From the NCBI GenBank assembly GCA_000934455.1, contig KN885304.1, positions 62,001-126,000 on the forward strand: DNA of 64,000 bases. Reading direction: 5' to 3'. Numbering within the stretch: the stretch's first letter is position 1; the number at the start of each line of letters is the position of its first letter. Below, in pieces: positions 49,401-61,300 of this stretch. The notes beneath the pieces were generated by a model that saw nothing but the letters and a program-made list of their open reading frames with translations, was not told the DNA's origin and made no database searches. Made by a program: the position numbers and the translations under genes. This stretch comes from Apostichopus parvimensis (lineage: Eukaryota > Echinodermata > Holothuroidea > Aspidochirotida > Stichopodidae).

Positions 49401-50335
49401 AAATATATTTTAATATTTTTTTTATAGTTTTTACATCTAATACAGGTAGCCAGTAGACACACTATGCAAGCATTGTACATCGATAGTCAATACACCGGTC
49501 GGTTCAAGTACCAGGGGAAGATACATCGCAGGGACATTTTCAAGTTGGTGTAAACCCTGAGAATATTAAATAGTTGCACTTACGTGAATCCAAACTGCTG
49601 GTTTACTCTCTTATAACCTTTGGGCCTTGTCGGATTTGGGTTGTTAGCAATGCTCAAATCTGCAAACCAAATTCATAAATAGTGAAGATAATGAGCGTGA
49701 TTATAATTCATTTCTCTTCGAGTACTGACAGTTTGGTCAACTACCACATTTTTTAATACTTACAGCAAACAAAACAAATGTAAAATATCACTTAAAAATA
49801 CAGTTGACTAACTTCTTAACTAACATGGTAAATGGTACTAATGAACCTTCATGGAAACTTGTTGGAGAGGTCTAATTCTTCCAAGACCCAATGTAAAAAT
49901 TCCCCAATGAAATTTTGTGGAAATGTCCACAACAAAACACACATGGCTGATGGTACATCTTACATTTGCACCATGCCGTTTGGAAACCCTCACAGAGGAA
50001 CCTCTAGGAAATGAAATTGATAACTGCTACTAACCCATTGGTTGATCTCCCACCACTCGTCCTTGCTCTCTACGAACCGCCTCTTGAGCATCCTCTATTT
50101 TGTCAAACTGGACAAATCCAAAGCCGTTGATGGTAGAGACATCTGTGATCATTCCATACTGTGCGAAGATCTTGTACAGCTGCTGATCGTTAATTTCTCC
50201 GGTGTTCAGGTTCCCGACGAACACACGAGATGCTTTGGACTTTGGATCCTGGTTATTTGTCATTTTCCCAACAGGAGCTTTGTAGCCTACACCAGCATTT
50301 CTGGCTGGCATCCCCATGAATGGTGGGCGATTCAT
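46461..50335 (-). CDS. RRM protein with C-terminal zinc finger, hnRNP C/RALY-like (paralog A)
   Basis: A probable nuclear RNA-binding protein; the RNA target is unknown. Coding exons on -: 50035-50335, 49584-49659, 47656-47777 and 46461-46594; 633 nt, 210 aa; introns in phases 1, 2 and 1. An N-terminal Met/Pro-rich stretch (MNRPPFMGMP) leads into NNQDPKSKASR and an RRM with RNP2 VFVGNL (38-43) and RNP1 GFGFVQF (71-77). RVFVGNLNT and the IFAQYG spacing are close to hnRNP C and RALY. A middle segment, NPNPTRPKGYKRVNQQFGF, is shared with paralog B. The C-terminus has WVCAFC...SAWELMKHASLSH, a CxxC-x12-HxxxxH finger (C173, C176, H189, H194) followed by QIY, resembling BCL11-type fingers. The ATG is placed where paralog B starts. 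A 5' UTR intron probably ends at 50370 (acceptor TTCAG). Part of exon 1 is repeated beyond the gap at 50872. Confidence 0.9.
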
Positions 50336-50871
50336 ATTTGGATTCACTTTGAATTATTGGTTTAAAAAACTGAACCAAAAAATAAAACAAGTATAAAAAA
50401 AACTTTGTCGTTCCATCAGTTTTGCCAGTGTGAGTGTGCAACATTTCTTTTATAAGATCTGGCTGAATCAAGTAAAGTTTACACTTTTTGAGTGGACACC
50501 ACAGGCTAAACTTCCTTCCCGTAATGAACATACATGTCTATACAAATACTGTTAACTCTATTACTCACATTTTAGATATGAACCCACCAAAGGTAATTTC
50601 TCGAGTGATACAAGTGGGGCACTAACTCTGAGAAATAGTACTAAATGACAAGTCTACAATATAAGTCAAGTGTGGTGGTGGTGAGGGGGCATGGTCATAA
50701 CAAACTCATCTTCTATGTTAAGAATGGGTTGGTTGGAATTCAATAGTTCCTATGCAAAGAGTCTAAAGCATCTACACTACTTAATGTTTCGCCAACATTT
50801 CTTCCCCTTCTTTTGCTGCAAGGGGCAGGTGAGTGGTTGGGAAGGAGGGGATTATCATAAGAATAAGGAGT
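50259..50871. repeat. Left copy of a 0.6-kb duplication at an assembly gap
   Basis: From GTCATTTTCCCAACAGGAGC to GGGAAGGAGGGGATTATCAT and then AATAAGGAGT, this segment matches 50922-51539 in the same orientation with scattered substitutions and small indels. It covers the start of RRM-A exon 1 and its upstream sequence and stops exactly at the N run. Confidence 0.9.
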
Positions 50872-50921
50872 NNNNNNNNNNNNNNNNNNNNNNNNNNNNN
50901 NNNNNNNNNNNNNNNNNNNNN
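50872..50921. other. Assembly gap of 50 N
   Basis: Exactly 50 N between the two copies of the duplicated segment. Confidence 0.99.
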
Positions 50922-51539
50922 GTCATTTTCCCAACAGGAGCTTTGTAGCCTACACCAGCATTTCTGGCTGGCATCCCCATGAATGGTGGGCGATTCATAT
51001 TTGGATTCACTTTGAAATATTGGTTTAAAAAACTGAACCAAAAAATAAAACAAGTATAAAAAAAAACTTTGTCGTTCCCAGTTTTCCCAGTGTGAGTGTG
51101 CAACATTTCGTTTATAAGATGTGGCTGAATCAAGTAAAGTTTACACTTTTTGAGTAGACACCACAGGCTAAAATTCCTTCCCGTAATGAACATGCATGTC
51201 TAGACAAATATTGTTAACTCTAGTGATTTCTCACATTTTACATATGAACCCACCAAAGTAAATTTCTTGAGTGATAAAAGTGGGGCACTAACTCTGAGAA
51301 ATAGTATTAAATGACAGTCTACAATATGAAAAGTCAAGTGTGGTGGTGGTGAGGGGGCATGGTCATAACAAACTCATCTTCTATGTTAAGGATGAGTTGG
51401 CTGCATTTCCGTGGTTCAGATGCTTATAGTTAAGGCATTTGCACTACTTAATGTTTAGCCAACATTTCTTCCCCTTCTTTTGCTGCAAGGGGCAGGTGAG
51501 TGGTTGGGAAGGAGGGTATTATAATAAGAATTAAGGAGT
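50922..51539 (-). pseudogene. Right copy of the duplication, with a fragment of RRM-A exon 1
   Basis: It begins at the gap inside the coding sequence (residues corresponding to MNRPPFMGMP through PVGKM, 50922-51018) and continues through the upstream region to 51539. The visible coding part is unchanged from RRM-A; differences are in non-coding sequence. It is either the second allele of the same locus at an unmerged contig end or a true tandem duplication. Confidence 0.8.
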
Positions 51540-53802
51540 AGTTTCTTTCTGATCTTAGGAAACATTTGTGCAAATGAATCTCTATGAACCACACTCTGCC
51601 ACTTGTGGAATGTAACTCCTTAGCTCCATTTAGATGTTCATTTTCATGGAAAGTCTCAAAAGAATATTTTGGGACAAAAGTACTTTTTTTTAACATAAAT
51701 GCTCTACATAAGAAGCTCATCCAAATGACATTTTGTATTGCACGGTTGGCACCGATACGACTTTTAGAAATGTGTTTTTGTGACAGCATCTGGCAAAAGC
51801 AGAGTGAATGATGTCACCATGGCAATTGAGCTATATGTAAATGTGTTTATATACATTCATAATATTTTAATCACCTATCATCAGAGTGACTGAGGAGGGG
51901 GGGGGGAGGGAATCGTTTCTACAAAAAAGTTGCATTTGGATGAAATTCTAAACACAGTGATCATTGACAGCTAAGTTAACATAGTAAATCATATATCAAG
52001 TTAGGGACAACATATTTAGAGGGGCTTTAAAGTAACAGTATAGAAATGCTCTCTTTTAATAGAAGTTTTACATTGCTTTCCACAGTTATCAGTTACACAC
52101 ATCCTCACAACAGACAGTGCACATATTACAACTGAGAGCATATTTATACAAAAAAAATAAGGTGACATTTCTAATGTCAGTAACACTTACGTCAACATTG
52201 GATTATGTTAATCTACTACAGCTGACAATAGTTTTTGCTAAAACAATGCTTTTTGCAATGCTTAGATATAAAATCAACAAATTTTAACATCTACGTCCTT
52301 GTCTGTCTTTACAGTGCCAGACTATAAAAAGACCAAACAAATTTTATCTTCTACAAGTTGATGACAAATCTCTTCATAGTTTATGAAACTGTTTCCATGT
52401 CTATCTAAATTTCATCAAATTTACAAACTTTTACAACAAAACTTCATTATTTTAAGTGAAAGATGTCTTATCAAACTAATGAATTACTTTATGACATAAA
52501 AGGGTCAGATAAGAGTGAATTATCAATTCTACTTGTAGTACTAGAAAGAGGAAGCCATTAATATTTGCAGTGTCTGTTGCATTGTAGATGACAATATATT
52601 ATTTAAGTGGAGATAACAAAGATTTTATGGGTCACAATCCAGAATCAAACCTTAAAACAATATCAAGCTGACTTTTACTTATTATAAAGTGAGCTCTTCT
52701 CTTCTAAGTTTGGAGATAAATCACACAATAAATGTTAGAAAACACACCCAAATATTGTTTATGCTAGCAGAGGGATGGAGGGGTATGAGAGAGGGAAGAG
52801 GGTCGCCAAGTTTTGATTTTAATAGATGGAAAGCTATTAGCTATTGACATTTCTCAAAAGTGTTGTAATCTCCTTGGTATGTCACATCAATGCTCACAAA
52901 AAATACAGAAAAAGAAAAAAGAAAAAAATACTTACCACAGGAAAAAGAAGTTCAAAAAACCAGAAATAAGTTGGAAAGGCTTTCAAAAAAGATGTCTAGG
53001 AAAAAAAAAAAAAAGTGGAAAATGTATAAAGGAAGTGCAATCGACATATATTGTTGCTTGATTACTTTAAAAAAAAAAGAAGAGTACCAATAGTTCATAA
53101 AATCAATCTGTGAATTCAAGGTTCTTTGTTTGAATGTAAAAAATAAAAAATCACCAAGCATGGTGAAAAAAATTACTCACCAAAGACTATCTGTTTTCAA
53201 AAAACTTCAGAAAAACGTCAAAACTTGCAAAAAAGTAGTCTAGGAAAAAAAAAAAAAGATAAAATGATAACTTTTGCAAATAAAGGGACATCAATAATGG
53301 AGAAAACTGTGTTTATGTTTGCTCTGTTTATTGCATTTATGAAAAATAGTCTATAGTTTGACAATAAATGAATGTCTACAAAATCTTTGATAATGAAAAG
53401 AACTTTAAATGACTAAAGTTCTCTGACTGCAAGTAGGTTTTTGCAACACATGAATATATGGTATCAAAAACCAAACTTCAAAACCTGAGTGTAACTGAAA
53501 GCTTTGGAAAATGCCTTTCTTTGAAGAAAGTTATTATGCACCAATAAAGAGGAAGTTTTTGCCATTAAAGACAATGCGTTTCCACCTTTGTAGAAACACA
53601 CCCCTTAATTGCGGACACTATCATACCGCGTATAAATTGACGTATTGGAATAACATGCACTAGGCTACTACTAGTATTACTAGGCTAAACACATGACAAC
53701 AAAATCTGTTTGTTTTACTAATAAGAGTATCCTTACTGGTGAGATGAGTTCAAGATGTTCATACGGAATGTAGGTGGCATTACTACAGTACTACTACTAG
53801 TA

Positions 53803-54040
53803 TAGTCAGTATTGCGAAGATCGGAACACTGCGAAGTTCGGACACCCTAAGAAATGCACGATTTCACCCTGATAACCTACAGCAAGAGCCAATTTCACGA
53901 AAAACTACGAAGCTACAGTTATTTTCTCTCCAAAATAACATGTGTGCTAGCAAGTACTTACATATTTGTCTCTAAAAGGAAGTTATAGTTTTGGGGTGTT
54001 TAAATCTTAGGTGTTCGAACTTCGAAGTGCCCATGCTACT
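53803..54040. mobile_element. Inverted-repeat element, short copy
   Basis: GCGAAGTTCGGACACCCTAAG (53831-53851) on the left matches the reverse complement of CTTAGGTGTTCGAACTTCGAAG (54006-54027) on the right. Outer sequences (TAGTCAGTATTGCGAAG and GCCCATGCTACTACT) continue the repeat more weakly. The interior is shared with the longer copy at 55.2 kb. No clear target duplication, so the superfamily is unknown. Confidence 0.7.
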
Positions 54041-55198
54041 ACTGCTAGCCTACTTCAGATACATTTTCAAGAACAAAAAATACTCTCAAACTCAAACTAG
54101 GCTGTTACATGTAAATATCGTAAAAGATGGACAGCGATGTTGTGTAATAATTACCAGAATAAACCATTGGTGAAAATAAGTTCATCTTGTATTAATTGTA
54201 GTACTTAGCTTCAGTCAAACGCGATACGCGTCTGATGAATGTTAAATATTAAAAACCATGACTAACGTTAGGGTTAGGCTTCACACAAACAATACTAACA
54301 GTATTGCTACTAGCCTAGACTTATTGTTTGGTATCATATATATAGTCCTAAGCATTCTTATGTAGCAACACAGAACGATAGAAACGCGACAAAATTATTC
54401 ATTAAATCCACAGGAGACCTCGCATATAACAGATGTGCTTCGTTGTATAGTCTTTCAACTTCCGAACTCACCACCAATTTCAGAAGAGTAATAAAGGATG
54501 ATTCGATTTTTCTTGGATTGTGACTGACGTTCGTATGATTACTGGGCAATACGATCGGAGCACGAGCTGAATAGTTTTCTAGTACAGAGTATAGTACTTG
54601 CCGCGCCTTGCGTTACCTTTGTGTAGTCTAGCGTGGGGATATTCTAGCTGAACTGTCCGATACCATTCTGGTCATTGCAGGCAAATTTGAAGCGCTGTCG
54701 CACATGCGAAATTTGGTAACTGTGAATCAGTCACCATGATACCCATTTATCCTCATATTTAGTATTTCCCGTCTTTGGCGCACATGAGGTGAGTACGATA
54801 GAAGAAATAGTAAATTTATGATTTGCATTGATCTACAGTGGCCTGAAACTGTTGAGTAAGTGTTCATTAGCGCCGAAATTGATCAATGTTCAAATAGCTG
54901 CATAAACCGAAGAAAGCCTTTTGTCACCTCGTCTTGCCTACCATGGTTAACATAACACTAGGCGTGAGGCCAATATGACCAACTGACACTCCTAGTCCTA
55001 ATCCCAGCCGCTAGCCGGTTACAGTTCCATAAAGTATTTTTGTTAATGAATGAATGCTGCTAATACTGTCAACTGGTTTCAAATATGCAATTTCTAGACA
55101 GAAGTTAGCAAATAAGATATTAATGGTAAGACCGAGTGCATGTTCTTGAGCTGGTGCAATTTTCATGGGTGGGCCAAGCCTACTAGTACTAGTTCTAT

Positions 55199-55690
55199 AG
55201 TCAGTATTGCGAAGTTCGGAACACTGCGAAGTTCGGACACCCCTAAGAAATACACAATTTCACCATGACAACCTATAGCAACAGCCAATTTCACGAAAAA
55301 CAACTAAGCTAGAGATACTTTCTCTCCAAAATGACCTGTGTGCAAGTAAGTACTTATTTGTCAATAAAATGACGGAGATCTATGAAGTCTGTTATAATTA
55401 CTGAAAGAGCAACTGCGCCACCAATTTCATCACCAGCGCCACACTGTGGGCCGGGTGTCCGAACTTCACAATACTCGAGCAAAGAAATACCTGTTCCACA
55501 ATCACAAGAATCTTCTTGGAATACAACGTGAAAACAGTTTGCAGGAAAGTAATTTTGGCCGTGTATCGGAATATAACACACTTCTCCCACCATATCAAGT
55601 ATATTTTCAGGTGATTTATACCAGAAGATATAGTTTTGGGGTGTTTTAAGGCTTAGGTGTCCGAACTTCGAAGTGTCCATGCTACTACTA
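55199..55690. mobile_element. Inverted-repeat element, long copy with 0.25-kb extra interior
   Basis: Ends as in the 53.8-kb copy: GCGAAGTTCGGACACCCCTAAG at 55226-55247 and CTTAGGTGTCCGAACTTCGAAG at 55652-55673. About 55358-55618 is absent from the short copy, and an extra end-like GGTGTCCGAACTTC lies at about 55454-55467, so it looks composite. On the minus strand 55680-55354 is one open frame of 108 codons with seven cysteines (CDCG, QCGAG) that I do not recognise. It could be chance or a fragment of the autonomous element's protein. Confidence 0.65.
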
Positions 55691-57102
55691 CCACTGTGTA
55701 CCAGTTGTAACTTGTACTGACAGTGACACTGCTGTTATGTAGACTTAGTCTGATAATATTCTGAAGGCATTGGACGTGTCTTTGTTGCTCAAATTACAAT
55801 CTAACTTGTATTTAATGCACAGCAGCAACTAGTAAGTGTGTAGTGGTAATCCTCTTTTCTGCTGCATCATCAAGGCAGTTTTATCTTTTCCCGCACCTGG
55901 CCCCCTCTTTCAACTGACTTTCACCACCCTGCACCTCTTTCAATTGCCCTTATCATTTCTAATGTGGGGGTTTTCACTGTGCAAGATTACCGCAACAGAA
56001 CTCTATGCTGCATGTACCATACGGTTACACAGTTGCCTAGCAATGTGCCAGCAATTTATTTGGAAAAATACTAGCCATCCTTCAAATAACTTCTGTTAAA
56101 TGATTTGTTACTGTTTGACCAACTACTTGTAACAGAGGTTGTAAGTCTTGAAAAATGTCACAACCTTGTTCACGTTCATCCATGACGACCAAAAATCATG
56201 TCGTACAACCTAAAACCCTTATATGGTTGTCCGACAGACGATTAGCTTATTCGCCATAAGTGTTCAATACTTCCAGCAAACCTCGGCAAATCTCTATTCT
56301 TTAAAATGAAAATGTGCCCCCAAAAAGTGATAGTTGCTTGTTGGTATCGCCCTCCATTCATATTAGAAAATATGTGAGAAGTAAGTAACGATTTGGTACG
56401 TTCAGTAATGAGGCGGAAATCTTACACTTAAGCTGTATGCACACCCCTTCGCATTTTTAACATCCAGTTAGCACGTTTTGTATAATAGTAAAAACAGTTG
56501 TACATTTGCGCTAATGGTTATGTAAAGTAATTTATACTTCGTACTACAGAATCTGGTGGCCGTGACTGACCACTTTCTACCTCATGCACGTATGACAGCT
56601 AGCTGGAGTACAATGTGTAAGCAGTTCTATACTGTGCATGTGGGTATACTGCATGCTCATTTATGTTACTGCAATGTACGTGCTGAACCCTGGGCTTCTG
56701 CTGAATAAAACTGATTTATATTCCTTTCTTCACTTTTCTTTCAGACAACTTTTTTGAGGTTTTTTCTCAACTTTTTGTGAAGTTTTTCAGCAGTTTTTGA
56801 AACAGATTTTTCCTGTTGGTGAGTATTGATTCCTACGTGGAAAGTAAAGATTATTGAAGCTCTTCTGCCAGATTTGGCAACATAATATGATAATATAAGA
56901 TTGATTGCAAATTCTAATTTCCTCAAGTAAATGTACTGCCAGATTGACCAAATTGTTAACAGTACTACCAATCTTACAGTACTTGTTGTGAGAGACCATC
57001 TGACCCTAAGATGCAGGGAACATCAGTCCTGGGAGCAAAGTGTCTGCCAAAGTGAGAGGTCTGGGCCATATGGTGCTTAAGTGCAACATGCAGGGAAAAT
57101 AT

Positions 57103-57992
57103 TAGTGTTTACACAGGTCCAAAAATCGGGAACCGGGTACCCGAGAGCCGTTACCTGTGGCCGCCGGGTACCCGAAAGAAAATTGTTTACCCTCGTGTAT
57201 CGCGATTTTCAAGAATATACATATTGGATGCTATACTTTATGAATTATGTTCTCCACTAGCAATGTTTTCATGTTCGAATAGGTGTAAGATCATAGGTAT
57301 AAAACCTTCCTCAATAATTTCTATTTGCTTTTGTTTCTTTCATTAACTTGTTAATAACTTCATATTATTAACATTACTACTAACATCGCACTGCCGCCAC
57401 TGCTTAAGTTTGCTCTCCACCTCTATTGGATTAGACCATATCAATAATTTAGCTCTTAAACAATTTTGACTACTATCTATTTTGCAGACCCAGGGTTTGC
57501 ATTAGCTGCGAGATTGAGCGATTCCCACAATTTGATCACATTTGGAATAAACGTTTTGTAAAAAGCCACTTGCGATTATTATTTTTTAGTTATCCCGTCT
57601 ATAATCCATGAGTAACATCTCATAAATTTGTTTTCCTTGTTAGTCTTTCCTTCTATGAAATAAATGAATGAAAAATATATTTTGTGAGAATTCTTTCAGT
57701 TTCTGCCTCATGGTAGCCTAACACCACACTAAGTCAATGGGAAAATCTAGCCTAACCATCTGTTTATTCGCAGAAATTGTGACGCAATTATAAGATATCC
57801 ATGGAATACTTTCATTATTGCTGTTATCTTTGACCACATGGTAGCCTAACATCACACTAAGTCAATGGAAAAATCTTGCCTAACCATAGGTATGCAAAAA
57901 AAAAATCGCACTTTGTGTAGGTTTCGGGTAATAAATTAGGAACTGGGTAGTATCGCGTCGGGTGGCTACCCTGATACCCCGTGCAAACACTA
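57103..57992. mobile_element. hAT-like non-autonomous element (890 bp)
   Basis: It begins TAGTGTTTACACAGG and ends CCCGTGCAAACACTA, inverted termini of a type common in hAT elements. GAAAATAT at 57095-57102 and AAAAATAT at 57993-58000 look like an 8-bp target duplication with one change. The subterminal part has GGGTACCCG palindromes on the left and GGTGGCTACCC on the right. Inside are two direct copies of TGGTAGCCTAAC..CACACTAAG about 125 bp apart. No transposase frame remains. Confidence 0.8.
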
Positions 57993-58394
57993 AAAAATAT
58001 AGTGTTCAGTTTCTTAGGTTTCTTTTATGAAAAACTATGATAAAAACTGCTATAAATCATTTCTGCACTTTTGTAACCTTTCTGAAAATGGACATCAGCA
58101 TTAGAAATCATCGCTGGCTAAATATTACTATTTGTGAAATTGATGTACTCAAAAAAAATCCCCCCCCCCCACCTTGGTCCTGCAGCATGGTTTGTTTTTC
58201 TAAGGACTAAGAGCACAGTATCTGGAACGTAATATACTTTACCAAATAAGTCCTGCTATGGTGTCTTTCTGATGTCAAATATTAAATGTATAAAAAAGTT
58301 TTTGAATTTACCAAGCTTAACAAGATTTGTTTTCACTGTATGCTGTTTCTCTCATTGCTTTTGCAGATTTTTTTTTTTTACCCTTTGCTCCACA

Positions 58395-61300
58395 ATGCAA
58401 CGCCCACCTTTTTACGGTATGCCCTACATTAATCCCCCTATGGGGTATCATCCTATTGGCAAGATGACCAACAGTCAGGATCCGAAGGCCAAAGCGGCAA
58501 GAGTGTTTGTGGGAAATCTCAATACTGGAATGGTGAAGGAACAAGAATTGATTAGTATATTCAGCAAGTATGGTGTCATTGCAGCAGTGTCTTTGATGAG
58601 AGGCTATGGCTTTATTCAGTACACCAACGAGTACCACGCACGCAAAGCGGTCAACGCCGAGCATGGACACGTGTTGGGTTTCCAACCAATTGGTAATATT
58701 TTGTTTACAATTAGTACCATCACATGATCAGAAAATAATCTGTTATATGATGATACATTTGTGCTTGTGTGACAGAAATCAAAGACTGGTTGTGTTTGCA
58801 GTATATATGCAACATCGTCCATTTTTCTGCTACATGAAATAAGTGTAAGGGAGACACAAAAACTTGACCACCGTCATTGCTCGATGTGGTAGAGACAACT
58901 GATGATCAGTTTCCAATAAAATGCTAAGAAAATTATCCTTCTGTTTGTGAGCTATCACAGGTCTAGTGTGCCATTGTATCAAGACTCAGACCAAATATGA
59001 CATGATTGAGCCAAGTGTGCTTCATATTTGTTTATGTGCTGTATTGTTTATTTTCTGTAAATGGGATAGTGCTTTGCAAATACTGAATCAAAAATACCGA
59101 AGCTATGAACATGACTTAATGATAGGATTACTTTAAGTGAGCACCTTGTTAATACTCTACCATAAAAATATGAAAAGCAAAACAGAGAAAGCTTAAAAGA
59201 TTTCAGATCCTAGTGGCATCCTATGACATTAAAGATTTACGAGATGGCAGCCATCTGACAGACGAAATTTTAAACCAAGATAATCTCCCCAAACTTTGCA
59301 AGATTTTTCTTATCTGTTTGGGAGAGTTGTTCATGTTGTTCATTACATTATTCCATAGTTATCATATTATAGTGCTCTATTCATGAAAACCTGGGAAAAG
59401 GTAGTGGAATGATTAAGCATTTCATTGTTTCTCTTCGTTTAGATTTGAGGGTTGCCAACGATCCAAATCCAACACGCCCTAAAGGATACAAGCGAGTAAC
59501 CCAGCAATTTGGATTTCAGTAAGTCTCAAAATGTATTTCTTGAAGGTTCCCGACCAGATTTTGTTTTCATTTTTGGTTTCGATGATAATCTTAACCTTTG
59601 CATTCATGATGGCAGGTGTGTGTTTGCAGGTGTGTGTGAGTGCGTTTGTGACGCCCAGCTTGTAAACACGATATCTCAAGAAGGGAAGGTCAGACCAATT
59701 TCATATTGAGTGTGTAGAAGTACCACTTTGAGTACAAGAAGCCTATTGTTTTTTGTGGCGGTCAAAGGTCACCAATGGTCAAATTGTGAAAACCTTTTAA
59801 ACACGTTATCTCAAGAAGGGAAGGTCGGACCAACTTCATAGTTACTTTAGAGAAGAACCACATTGAGTACAAGAAGCCAATTGTTTTTGGTGGAGGTCAA
59901 AGGTCATTTAGGGTCACCAGGGGTCAATTTGTGAAAACCTTGTAAACACGATATCTCAAGAAGGGGACCATGGGCAGACCTCATAATCAGTGTGTAGGAG
60001 GACCACATTGAGTTAAAGAAGCCTATTGTGTTTGCTGCAGGTCAAAGGTCATTTGGCATCATCAAAGGTCAAATTGTGTAAACATGACATCCCAATATTG
60101 GAAGCTTGGGCAGAAGTCATTCTTGGTATGAAGGTGTAAAACATTGAGTAAAAAAGGTGGAAGTCAAAGGTCATATGGGGACAACAGGTCAAATCGTGAA
60201 ACCTTGTAAACATGTACATCCTCACTATACATAACGTCAGATTCATGAAGAAAACTGCTCATGTTACATCATCGAAACCACAATGCATTTTTGCATATTG
60301 GTTGATTAGTTGATAAGTCCTAACAAATACTACAATCTCAAATCCCCATCCGATGTCTTGACAATTTAAAGATTCTCAGCCCTACAGAGATAACACAGAA
60401 ATCAGTTATGCATTGATTGCGGAGAACTATATACCACTTGGATAGCAGAATCACGTAGATATCAATGCAATTCATTGAGTTGCTGGTCGAGGTCCATGTC
60501 ATAATGTGACAAAAAATGTCAGATATTTGGAAATGCTCACTTCCCTGTGTGTATATTACTAATGTCTTAACACCCTGCAAGCAAAATATTTTAGAATCAA
60601 AATTGTCAAATACCACTAACATTCAAGTGGTGGAAAATGTAAGGGAATAATGTTGCCAGTCAGAATTGGAAGGTTTGATGCTGGAAACTGGTGGCCTTTT
60701 TCAAGCAGCTGCTTCATAATCTTCTTCCTTGAGCAGCAATGATTTCAACAATCCAATTAATTAATTATTTTGTGTTACAGACCTTACGTTGACCCTAAAG
60801 TCTTGCCAATCTATCCAGGATCTGGACGACAACCGTACCAGCAGATGCAGAACAAGAATATGACGGACCAAACCCACCATGAACCGATAAGTGGTGATGG
60901 TAAGCTGATTTGCCTGATCAAGTGGAGTTTGGTTAGATGCTTCTAGCAAAAATACTGATTATTGAGCCATTACAAACACTCTCATGGTGCCATATTGTAC
61001 CGTAGTAGACATGAGATGATACTATAGGCCTAGAGTTCACAGTTTTAGCCACTCGTTTAAATCTCCAAGTCATCTGGTTAAAATCACTTTGCCACTGGCT
61101 TTTTCCAAAATTAAGGCACACATATACTATGCTGGCATTAGGGAGCAGCCCAATAATAGTTGCTGATAATAACCAGTAAAATTTATATTAAGTTAGGAAT
61201 GGAAGTCAACATAAGTTTTTACATATCATTTATAGATATACTTTTAATAAATTATCAATCAGATAACCAGGTCAAAGTTCATTGCATAATTCCCTTTAAT

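Larger units (their letters stand above)
51540..58366. other. Divergent region between RRM-A and RRM-B
   Basis: Nearly 7 kb that must contain the promoter or promoters and 5' UTR exons of the head-to-head RRM genes. A-rich stretches lie near 52900-53260. Two related inverted-repeat elements (53803-54040, 55199-55690) and an 890-bp hAT-like element (57103-57992) occupy much of the rest. The relatively CG-containing stretch at about 54540-54800, with a GAGGTGAGTA donor-like site near 54790, is a candidate start region for RRM-B. That assignment is inference. Confidence 0.45.

Noticed and set aside
50922-51193. A third RRM gene
   Set aside because: The coding fragment stops at the assembly gap after 25 or so codons and matches RRM-A, so allelic or duplicated sequence explains it.
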